A DNA stretch of 64,000 bases from contig JAOWCC010001634.1 in assembly GCA_030867875.1 (NCBI GenBank), positions 10,930,778 to 10,994,777 on the forward strand, written 5' to 3'. Positions 56,096-64,000 of the stretch are shown here, piece after piece. The stretch is from Actinernus sp. WN-2022. Lineage: Eukaryota > Cnidaria > Anthozoa > Actiniaria > Actinernidae. The notes under the pieces are model-generated. The model had not been told where the DNA came from. It did not search any database and saw only the letters and a list, made by a program, of their open reading frames with translations. Within the stretch, counting starts at the first letter, position 1, and each line of letters opens with the position of its first letter. The position numbers and the translations under genes were made by a program.

Positions 56096-57735
56096 TCTTG
56101 TTGGTTCTTCAAAAGTCAAGTCATGTGCTCTGGATCCAGTTCCAGCCTCTGTTCTGAAAGAGTGCTTGTCGGTTCTACTCCCGGCTATGGCGAAAATCGT
56201 AAACTGCTCCATTGACACTGCTGTGATGCCAGACGGTTTTAAGCTAGCTCTTTTAAATCCACGGCTTAAAAAACCACGCCTTGATTTTGAAGTTTATGCT
56301 AATTTTAGGCCTATTTCAAATTTAATTTTTATTTCGAAACTTACGGAAAAAGTCGTCGCTGTGCAGCTTGCTGACTACATTATAGATAACAATCTAGATG
56401 AGATTTTCCAGTCTGCATATAAACAGCTTCATAGTACAGAGACAGCTCTAGTTAGAGTAAACAATGACATTCTTGTAGCCTTAGACAACCATCAGTCCGT
56501 TATACTGCTACTTTTAGATTTATCGGCTGCGTTTGATACTATAGACCATGACATTTTGCTTAACAGACTAAGTTATCGTTTTGGTATCTGTGGCTCGGCC
56601 CTCTCCTGGTTTAGATCGTATCTCAGTAATAGATTTCAGTATGTTAATATTAGAGGGGAGAAGTCTTCACACCGGCCACTGGTTTGCGGGGTGCCTCAAG
56701 GTTCTGTCCTGGGCCCTATTTTATATCTGCTATATACTTCGCCGCTTGGGGATATCGTGAGGAGGTATAACATGGGTTTTCACTTTTATGCGGATGATAC
56801 CCAGTTGTACCTGTCCTTTGATTCCCGAAGTGGCGAAGGGCAAGCATCAGCCGTTGGTCTAATAGAGGCCTGTGCGACTGAAATAGATGACTGGATGAGG
56901 GCAAACAAACTAAAGCTTAATAGTGACAAGTCCGAACTTCTTATTATAAGTTCGAAGTACCGCCCTCGTCCTTTACTTAATTCTATCTCGATCAATGATA
57001 ACGTAGTTCAGCCCTCAACGTCAGCTAGGAATCTAGGTTTTATAATGGACAATAGTCTAACTCTCGAAAAACATGTTAACTCTATTACCAAATCAGCTTT
57101 CTTTCACATCAGGAGGATTGCTAAAATTAGGGATTATCTCTCCGAGGACTCTACTGAAGCTCTTGTACATGCATTTATAACTTGTAGATTGGATAATGGT
57201 AACGCACTTCTGTATAGTCTGCCAAAATATCTTACGCAGAGACTGCAATCCGTTCAAAATTGTGCCGCCCGGCTTGTATCGCGCAAGTCGAGGTATGCTC
57301 GTGCTATGCCGCTACTGATGGAGCTCCATTGGCTGCCAGTAGAAAAACGGATTGTTTTTAAGTTATTATTATTAGTTTTTAAATCCCTTAACAATTTAGC
57401 ACCTCTTTACATTAGTAGTTTATTGAATTCATATCATCCCTGTCGTAGTCTTAGATCAGCTGGCAAACGCCTTCTGGTCGCCCCGAGGTCTAACCAAAAG
57501 ACCTATGGTGACAGGGCATTCTCGGTGGCTGCGCCGAGGCTGTGGAACGCTCTGCCCATTCAAATAAGGACAAGCAATACCCTTACCATTTTTAAATCTA
57601 GTCTTAAGACTTATCTTTTTAAACAAACATTTTTATAATTATTATTTTATATTTTTAACTGTAGTATTGTAAAGCGCCATAGTGCAGTTAGTGGATATGG
57701 CGCTATATAAATTTCTTATTATTATTATTATTATC
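56096..57735 (+). mobile_element. 5'-truncated CR1/L2-like non-LTR retrotransposon
   Basis: One open frame runs from the junction to the stop at 57636-57638. Blocks: KSCALDPVPASVLKECLSVL, FRPISNLIFISKLTEKVVAV, QSAYKQLHSTETAL, LLLLDLSAAFDTIDHDILLN (first catalytic Asp), GVPQGSVLGPILYLLYTSPL, FHFYADDTQLYLSF (catalytic Asp pair), then thumb and a PRLWNALPIQIRTSNT tail. The 3' UTR holds GGCGCTATATAAATTTC and ends in (TTA)n. RT motifs are intact but the endonuclease is missing, so it is dead on arrival. Insertion fell in the Ser/Pro tail of the Crypton gene. Confidence 0.9.
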
Positions 57736-57737
57736 AT

Positions 57738-57835
57738 TCAACCATGGTCTCACAGCAGCAGCGCAATTCACCAATGCAGAACCTTGGAAGCGGTGGAATA
57801 TTCAATACCTGTCAAATTCAGTCTGTCAATGTCTA
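57738..57835 (+). pseudogene. Probable tail of the interrupted Crypton gene
   Basis: Directly after the (TTA)n tail comes a short open stretch reading NHGLTAAAQFTNAEPWKRWN or, in another frame, PWSHSSSAIHQCRTLEAVEY. The position fits the 3' end of the Crypton gene, but the frame is uncertain. Confidence 0.4.
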
Positions 57836-59045
57836 CGTACATAAATAAGGATCCGTAGTTTTTCACTCATTGTTTAATTTCCTCTCCAGAAGCTTTGGCT
57901 TCGTACTTATGTACTTTAGACTGCTTATTTAGCATAAAAGATGCCTTCAGATTTCGACCGCCTGCGCCTTCGGCTTGTGCTTTCAGCATTTCTCTTTTGT
58001 TCTCAAATGTCCATCGTGTTTTATGATAGTATAATACATGGCTTAGGCTTCTTTATTGTTAATATTGGTATTATTTTCAGTACTGTGATGTCATCAAGCA
58101 TATGCATATAATATAATTATGCTTGTGACTGGGGTTTTCAAATCTCAGTATTCTAATAAATCTTTAATGTTCTGGCGAGTTTCTAGCAATTAACCAGCAC
58201 ATGACTAAGAGTTATAAGAGAAAAGGTATTTCTTCAAGGCAGGTCTGCAAAGCCATTATTGAGTTCCTGTGTTGTTTTAGTGATTAGTAAGGACATTATA
58301 TTTTGTGTTCTTTTACTTAACAGTACTTTTTCCCTCCCTTAAGTCCAACCACCCAACAACACACACACACACACACACACAAGAGATTATGAACTCTCCC
58401 TAATTGCATTAAAACGTTACAACTGAATTGGCAGTAGACACTTTGTTTACCTATTTCTATTATTTATATATATTATCATCATGTACTGTAGAAGACTCTA
58501 GCATCAACATTTTCTGTAACATTGCCTGCAAAAGTGAGTACTTTCATCAGCAATAAGGAACACACGAACAAACACTTATAGTCCGTGAGCCAAACCCCAA
58601 AATTTGGCCTATCGGTATCATCCGAGGTGAATAAGGCTCATATTGTTTTTTGGAAAGAACAGTCATTGGGGAGTTCAGAAATGCCCGATAGCAGTGTATT
58701 GTGCATAAGGCATACTTTGCGGAATAAACAGAAAAATGGAACTATGATATCTTTGCGTGTCTCTGATTTAGGAATTACTGTGGCGTCTAAGGGTTATACA
58801 AAGGATGGGAGAAAAAATACAAAATAAATTTTGAATTATTTAATGATATTCACGTGACACTCGTCAAGAAAGAAGTGAAGCGCGGAAGAATCTCTCTTTT
58901 CATTGTTGGACGCGGGCGGTTTTCTAACGTCACTTCAGCCTTCAGGCTTAACAAAGTATTAACAGGTGAGTTCTGATTTCTATTCTCTTTCTAAGGCAGT
59001 AAAAGTTTCTTGGGTATTTTCTAGAAGAAGAATTATTCATTTAGC
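57836..59045. other. No gene recognised; one microsatellite
   Basis: Contains a (CA)n run at about 58360-58380. The open frame at 58585-58827 has no recognisable domain. Confidence 0.4.
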
Positions 59046-59109
59046 CAGGTCTATTCCATTCTAATTCATTTAGATTTCTCAGTCTCGGCATTCCGGCTGG
59101 AAATAACTG

Positions 59110-59440
59110 CTTCTTCTTCTTCTTCTTCCGATCTTTCGCAATAGCAGCGCCTGCTCTATGGAATGACCTACCCGTAGAAATACGTAATGCTAAATCAGTT
59201 TCAGTTTTTAAGAAATTACTTAAGACGTTTTTATTTAAGAAAGCTTTTTACTAGTGTTTATCTTGATTGATCCTATATGATAGACAACTTATAGCTAGGA
59301 ATAGCCGATCGTTACCAATAAGTTTATCAGTTAGTAACTTAGTTAGTAAGGTTCTAGTATGTTCTTGTTATGCGCATGTGAGCATATATGTATGGAACTT
59401 GCGCACTATAAATGTTATTTATTATTATTATTATTATTAA
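59110..59440 (+). pseudogene. 3' end of another CR1/L2-like element
   Basis: RSFAIAAPALWNDLPVEIRN then VFKKLLKTFLFKKAF and a stop at 59252-59254 are the conserved last ~40 codons of CR1/L2-type proteins. A ~185-base 3' UTR ends with (TTA)n near 59440. A (TTC)n run at 59110-59128 marks the broken 5' edge. Confidence 0.75.
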
Positions 59441-59675
59441 TAGCCATATCTATGCTTTTTTTTCTCGTGTATCATTTTGGAATAAATATAAAGGAAAGAT
59501 GTACAATATTTAACATCTTATTTCATTGTCAAGTTGTATTTTTGTTTGCAGTCGGGAAAACACGACGAGACATGTAGCAGACATTGGTGTATAAAAAAAA
59601 TCCTGTTCCCATGCGTGATTTACGCAATCAAAAACAAAAAATAAAACAACATAATTTTTGCTTTTGCCTATTTAT

Positions 59676-60674
59676 TAGGCTCGGTTTCAGCCGTTGGGGT
59701 GTCGTTTCTCCAAAGCCTCCCCCCGCTAACGGCTGGGCGCGCGGTCAACACACCGTGTCCGTGACGTCACCTGATTAAAATTTTGCGTGTTTTGACAAGA
59801 AAAGCCGTTTACCCTTTCACGACTGTAGCGTAAGCTCTAAACTTTCAAAACACACACTTGAACTCTAAACTAAAACTAAACTAAAAGTGTGAAATGCATT
59901 CTCAAGAACAAACGCCATTTAAAATTATCGAGAAACTAGGCTGCATTATTTGTTACTCTGTAATATTAGTGCCGCTCAAGACACCTCGCTGACAGAAACT
60001 AAAAGCCGAAATACGGGGATAAAGTTCAGATATTATCTCGGAACTATTCTGAGCTAGAGTCGAGTATTCCCGCTCAGTACTTGTGTAGAGTACATATAGG
60101 ACTTAAAGAATTGTAGAAGTCGTTTGATGCAGCGATTTTCAAGTGAATTGTGATTGCAGAGTAAACGCGTAAACGTGGCCTGAGTCAGACGTGATTTCCT
60201 CTCTTATAACTCTTTTAATATGGAGTCGTCCATCTTTTCTTCTCCGATAAAGGCAGCGCTAATATTCTTTGAAGTAAGAATGGCTACCTGGTCTTGCATA
60301 GGCAAAGAAATGACTGAACATTACGGGTTTCGCGACCTTCGAGTTTGGTACAAGTGACAGTTTCCCAAGTGACTTTCCAAATCCGGTGCGTACGCGTACT
60401 AACACAGTGTCTTCACCCAAAACTAACTCTCTTACTGCTTCCTTTTGTGAATCCTTGAATTATTCGAAAGCAAACTTTTCGAAAGCAAATTTAAACGTAT
60501 TTGGGAACAGCAATCCAAAGCTTCTGGTCCGGCTTTGAAAAGTTTACAATATAAATTTGAGTGGCAAGGTTGTGATTGGCTGAAACCCGACAATGTCTCA
60601 GCTCGCGCGCCCAGCCGTGAGTGGGGAGAGGATCGCGGGCTCACCGAAACCCCCACGGCTGGAAACCGAGCCTA
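59676..60674 (-). mobile_element. TIR transposon with 9-bp TSD carrying a RecQ-like helicase fragment
   Basis: Left end TAGGCTCGGTTTCAGCCGTT; right end, inverted, TAGGCTCGGTTTCCAGCCGT. CCTATTTAT is present at 59667-59675 and 60675-60683, a perfect 9-bp duplication. On the minus strand, inside the right end, lie a CCAAT box (CAGCCAATCACAACC), a TATA-like TTTATATTG and then a helicase frame. 999 bp, non-autonomous. Compare the element at 23920-25418. Confidence 0.85.
60274..60456 (-). pseudogene. RecQ-like helicase fragment with Walker A loop
   Basis: A 61-codon open stretch on the minus strand: KDSQKEAVRELVLGEDTVLV then RTGFGKSLGK. This is the Q-motif-to-Walker-A segment of RecQ-family helicases (QKEAI..L..D.L...PTG.GKSL). 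The conserved Pro before the loop is replaced by Arg. Residues after the loop no longer resemble a helicase, consistent with an internal deletion junction. Confidence 0.75.
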
Positions 60675-60769
60675 CCTATTTATACGATATTAGCATTTAT
60701 ATGAAGAATTATTAAGGACCAACTGCAGTTTATGTATCCGTTGTTTATAAACATCACTGTTTACATTTT

Positions 60770-60970
60770 CATCACGCATGCGCGTAACCCACATTGTCTC
60801 AGCATCAACTTCATTGATTCAAATGTCTCACATGATAATTGTCTCTAACCACCGTGAACGGCCTGAATTAAGTAATTGCGTTCAGATGCTCCGGTGCAGC
60901 ATTATTACACTGTGCAGTAACCATAGCAACGAATACCACCGTGAACGGCCTGAATCAATTAATTGCTCCG
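60770..60970 (+). promoter_or_regulatory. Putative regulatory region upstream of the nuclease gene
   Basis: CACGCATGCGCGTAAC (NRF-1-like) near 60774, GTAACCATAGCAAC at 60917-60930 (an exact fit to the RFX X-box GTNRCC(N0-3)RGYAAC), and a direct repeat of CCACCGTGAACGGCCTGAAT at 60849 and 60938. They lie 100-290 bases before the first recognisable exon of the nuclease gene. Function is inferred from motif only. Confidence 0.4.
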
Positions 60971-61063
60971 GTGCGGATTAATTACAACTAATAACAACTG
61001 AACGCCCAACTGGATAAATTCTTAATAAAATATTTTAGAAGCAAATGCTATTTTGTCTGCAGG

Positions 61064-62266
61064 TATGGAAGAAGATACACAGGTGTCCGGAGGACAAATG
61101 CATTATTCACTTCCCGTGTTGTGATGAAAATGAGAAGCTCACAACTATAAGGGACTTGAGCTCATGGAAGAGCCTACTAGAAGATGCCACGATCAGAAAC
61201 CACCAGGCAATTCTAGATGCTGCAAAGACGGTGGTTGAGAATCAGATCCCGCCAAACGTAAAATACCATCGCGAGTGCAGGAGTCGTTTTACAACGAAAC
61301 GAGACTTAGAAACGCTTAAACGTAAACAGGACGGAGATGAAGGCACTGACGACATTGGCTCAACCAAAAGGCCATGATCCCGTCTGTATTTTCTGCTCTA
61401 AGGTTAAGTACCAGAAAAACTCACACACGCGCGAAAAGCTCGCAAAGACAGTCCAGTTACGAGCAGACAAAACTCTGCGAAATTGTGCAGCTGAAAAGCA
61501 AGATACAAAAATCGTCGCCGCAACTAGCCGGCGGGACATCGTCGCTGCAGAGGCGCACTACCATGCATCGTGCTATAAGAATTACACCAAACCGAAAGCA
61601 AACCACCAAGTTGATAACGATCAGGAACTCTGTGACAACCTTCCATACAGAGAAGCGGAAATGGAAAGCTTTGCTGCTCTTTTCTCGTATATCAGAAATG
61701 ACGTCATCCCCCAAGGGAAAGTTGTACCTGTCCGAATGCTCAACAAGCTTGGACATGCAATCTCGTACACCCAATTAGAAGAGAATGATACAGCACTCTG
61801 CTTACAAAAGCTTGCGTCAAGTCTGAATGAGAGGGTAGTTCTTCCATCATCCATTAAGCCACATGCTTTCACAAACCTGGCATGGGATAATATAGATAAA
61901 CTCGAAAAAACTCTCTCTGGAAAAGGTACCTCGCATCGTGTGAACGGAATAGCGGTTCAGCCGAAATTCTTTGGCCCGGATCCCCCGCCGAGGCACTTGG
62001 CACCAATCAGAGATCTAAACAAAGGGCGTTGAGCGCAGACCAGCCGTGTATGTTTCTGGCTCTCGTGTGGGTCCGCATCCTCTCAAGACCAACGACGACT
62101 ATATACCAGCTGCAGAACAAGCTTCAAGAAGTGCACATATGAAGAACTTGTTGTGGATTTTGATGAGGAAGAACGACACTGAAAACCAAGAAATTCCAGG
62201 TTGACGAAAAGCGGACGATCTCTAATTCTAAAGGCAGATAGGTCGTTGTTTGCTCGTATCATAGTG
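61064..62266 (+). pseudogene. Zinc-finger N-terminal part of a transposon-type protein
   Basis: Starts after an acceptor (TTTTGTCTGCAG) with WKKIHRCPEDKCIIHFPCCD; DLSSWKSLLEDATIRNHQAI; YHRECRSRFTTKRDLETLKR. A frame change near 61370 leads to DPVCIFCSKVKYQK and HYHASCYKNYT. The spaced Cys/His pairs suggest one or two zinc-binding modules. The frame stops at 62032, but homologous-looking text continues as HMKNLLWILMRKNDTENQEI (62138-62200) and, after a jump, KSGRSLILKADRSLFARIIV. Proteins of this kind that I recall from cnidarians have a long middle region at that jump; here it is missing. Neighbour of the nuclease frame and surely part of the same gene. Confidence 0.6.
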
Positions 62267-64000
62267 ATGGCTCAGGCAAGAAACTTGCAGATGGATACGA
62301 TCTTGGTCCATCCTCTGGGGCCATTGCCGTGGGCGCTGTCCTCACCAGATGGCCTTCTTCGAAAGACCAATAAGGCTGTTCTAGCCTCATTACTTGAGAA
62401 GGATGTCCAGGCCACTGATCGAGTCCCGGAGAATACTGCTGCTGTCATCGATGGAATGGCACTTGTCCAGAAGATCAAAGGAGTTCAATTGATATTTGGA
62501 GACGTTGCTGCAAATATCCTAGCTATGGCCTTGAGAGAGGGAGCGCAGAGCAAGAGGATAGATATTGTTTTTGACACGTACAACGAGCTTTCAATCAAGA
62601 CCAGCGAACGCCTATTGAGAGGTGAAGAATCGGGACATCAGCTGCGCAGCATCACAAGTTCGCAGATCGTGCGTCAGTGGAGGAACCTTCTTACCAAAGT
62701 GAACAACAAGACAAGCCTCATCCAGTTTCTTGTTAATAAGTGGAAGAATGATACCAGCACAAGAAAGCTTGAAGGCAAATTGCTCTATACCAATATCGGC
62801 GAAACATGTTACAAGATTGCGCCACAGACCTTTGAGGAAGTCCCGTCCCTGATGTGTCGCCAAGAAGAAGCAGATGGTCGTCTGATACTACATGCATCCC
62901 ATGCCGCCAAGGAAGGTTACAGCTCGGTGCTGATATACGCAGACGACACAGATGTTCTCGTTATGGCCTTGGCGTTTGTGGAGCAGATGAATATCCCTCT
63001 CCTGGTGAAGACAGGATCACGCACGTGCACCAAAGTAGTCGATGTCCGTAAGGTTGCTGCATCTGTTGGACGCGATATCTGCAAAGCACTCATCGGAATG
63101 CAGGCATTTACTGGTTGCGATTCGGTGAGTGCATTTGCAGGAAAGAGGAAACCGCAAGCACTGAAACTCATCAAGAACAGTGATTGCCGCGAAGCTGTTG
63201 TTGAGCTTGGAGAGCAGTGGAATGTCACGCCACAACTAATTGACAAGTTGGAGACGTATACGTGCCTTCTCTATTCTAGCAAGACAAAGACCACGAAAGT
63301 GAACAATCTCAGGTACCAGCTCTTTTGTTCAAATAGAGGGAAAAACCTAATTGTTGGGGATGTCTACCGACCGCCCAATCAAAACGTCATGTTATTCTTA
63401 GAAAAATTCAATGATATTCTTTCCAAAATCTCCAAAGACAACAAACATTGTTATGTAATGGGCGACTATAATCTAGATTTGCTCCATTATGATCACCACC
63501 AGCCCACGCAAGAATTTGTTGATAGATTGTTTTCGCGCTTTTTCTATCCACTAATAACTAGGCCCACGCGCCTCACTTCTAATACCGCAACGCTTATTGA
63601 TAACATATTTACTAATTATCTCACACCCAACATTTTCAATGGTATTGTTATTAATGATATATCTGATCACCTGCCTGTTTTTGCTTATGTTTCTAATGAG
63701 CCGGCTTACCCCTGTAATCGTCAGGAGAACACAGCTAAGCGCGACTTCAGTGAAACTAACATAACAAAATTCCGTTCCTACCTTTCCCATGTTAATTGGG
63801 CTGATACTTTATCTGACCAAGACCCTAACATATCTTATAATACTTTCTTATCAGAATATTCCAAAATCTATGGCTTGTGCTTTCCTTTAAAAGTAACTAA
63901 GCGGAATCGCGACACAAGGCCAATTACTCCTTGTATTACGAAAAGTTTGTTAATCTCCGTCAGAAAAAAGAATAGACTCTATAAAAAAATTATGAAAGCG
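62267..64000 (+). CDS. XPG/FEN-like nuclease frame running into a non-LTR endonuclease; open to window end
   Basis: Uninterrupted from before 62267 (ATG) to the last base, at least 578 codons. The first ~355 codons contain VIDGMALVQKIK, IDIVFDTYNELSIKTSERLL, EEADGRLILHASHAAKEGYS, YADDTDVLVMALAF and MQAFTGCDSVSAFAGK. Spaced Asp/Glu in VDG, FD, EAD, DTD and GCD follow the XPG/FEN (PIN-like) nuclease pattern, where they bind the catalytic metals. This resembles nuclease parts reported for Academ-type transposons, but the assignment is tentative. At about 63335 the sense switches, in frame, to NLIVGDVYRPPNQN, the APE endonuclease of a 5'-truncated non-LTR element. Confidence 0.7.
   Translation, partial: MAQARNLQMDTILVHPLGPLPWALSSPDGLLRKTNKAVLASLLEKDVQATDRVPENTAAVIDGMALVQKIKGVQLIFGDVAANILAMALREGAQSKRIDIVFDTYNELSIKTSERLLRGEESGHQLRSITSSQIVRQWRNLLTKVNNKTSLIQFLVNKWKNDTSTRKLEGKLLYTNIGETCYKIAPQTFEEVPSLMCRQEEADGRLILHASHAAKEGYSSVLIYADDTDVLVMALAFVEQMNIPLLVKTGSRTCTKVVDVRKVAASVGRDICKALIGMQAFTGCDSVSAFAGKRKPQALKLIKNSDCREAVVELGEQWNVTPQLIDKLETYTCLLYSSKTKTTKVNNLRYQLFCSNRGKNLIVGDVYRPPNQNVMLFLEKFNDILSKISKDNKHCYVMGDYNLDLLHYDHHQPTQEFVDRLFSRFFYPLITRPTRLTSNTATLIDNIFTNYLTPNIFNGIVINDISDHLPVFAYVSNEPAYPCNRQENTAKRDFSETNITKFRSYLSHVNWADTLSDQDPNISYNTFLSEYSKIYGLCFPLKVTKRNRDTRPITPCITKSLLISVRKKNRLYKKIMKA
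63335..64000 (+). mobile_element. Non-LTR retrotransposon, endonuclease part, continues beyond window
   Basis: NLIVGDVYRPPNQNVMLFLE, CYVMGDYNLDLLHYDHHQPT, FYPLITRPTRLTSNTATLID, and ISDHLPVFAYVSNE. GDYN and SDHLPV are catalytic blocks of the APE-like endonuclease that nicks target DNA. The N-terminal part of the domain is missing. Reverse transcriptase should follow to the right of the window. The end at CGITKSLLISVRKK-like basic sequence (actual CITKSLLISVRKKNRLYKK) is the usual linker before RT. Confidence 0.8.

Noticed and set aside
58585..58827. 80-codon plus-strand frame
   Set aside because: Starts at GTG rather than ATG and has no recognised domain; may be an old exon but cannot be supported.

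Overview
The window is eukaryotic, AT-rich and intron-bearing, and almost entirely repetitive. The mix of CR1/L2-like non-LTR elements, a DIRS/Ngaro-like tyrosine-recombinase retroelement, Crypton, IS630/Tc1-like, EnSpm/CACTA-like, P/THAP-like and many small inverted-repeat elements suggests an anthozoan cnidarian, most likely a stony coral. That assignment is inference from family resemblance, not from a species marker. No rRNA gene, confident tRNA gene, CRISPR array or bacterial operon was seen.

Layout. 1-7.8 kb: tandem repeats and short inverted-repeat (MITE-like) elements. 7.8-9.1 kb: a 5'-truncated non-LTR reverse transcriptase (minus). 9.1-18.7 kb: mostly unassignable sequence with a perfect 88-bp-arm palindrome (12.1 kb) and a 676-bp TIR element with 6-bp target duplications (16.7 kb). 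18.75-23.9 kb: the only convincing host-type gene, a split gene for a small secreted cysteine-rich protein. 23.9-25.4 kb: a 1.5-kb foldback element with 9-bp duplications, carrying two inverted copies of the start of a RecQ-like helicase. 25.6-27.8 kb: more foldback elements. 28.0-33.6 kb: remains of a tyrosine-recombinase retrotransposon bounded by direct repeats and containing a 135-bp satellite. 33.6-34.3 kb: an IS630/Tc1-like transposase fragment. 34.5-37.2 kb: a decayed non-LTR element.

37.2-57.8 kb is a nest of insertions. A Crypton-type tyrosine recombinase gene was interrupted by an 18.3-kb EnSpm/CACTA-like transposon (37227-55523, TSD CGT). Deleting that element plus one CGT rejoins the Crypton reading frame. 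The big element carries a minus-strand transposase gene, a plus-strand split gene with a SAM domain, long subterminal repeats and a TTAA-type MITE. It was itself interrupted by a 6.5-kb P-superfamily transposon (44758-51267) with a perfect 8-bp duplication. That P-like element encodes an unusual protein order: coiled coil, ubiquitin-like fold ending in Gly-Gly-Gly, THAP-like zinc finger, then a P-type transposase. A CR1/L2-like element (56.1-57.7 kb) split the Crypton gene again near its 3' end.

57.8-64 kb: a non-LTR remnant, then a second helicase-fragment element (59676-60674) with a 9-bp duplication and TIRs resembling those at 23.9 kb. Last comes a zinc-finger plus XPG/FEN-like nuclease gene (resembling Academ-type transposon proteins). 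It has lost an internal part and runs in frame into a non-LTR endonuclease domain that leaves the window.

Most transposon genes carry stops or frameshifts. Some of these could be uncorrected indels in a long-read assembly rather than real decay. The items I rate most worth checking are the helicase-carrying elements with 9-bp TSDs, the ubiquitin-like/THAP/P-transposase fusion, and the datable nest of insertions.
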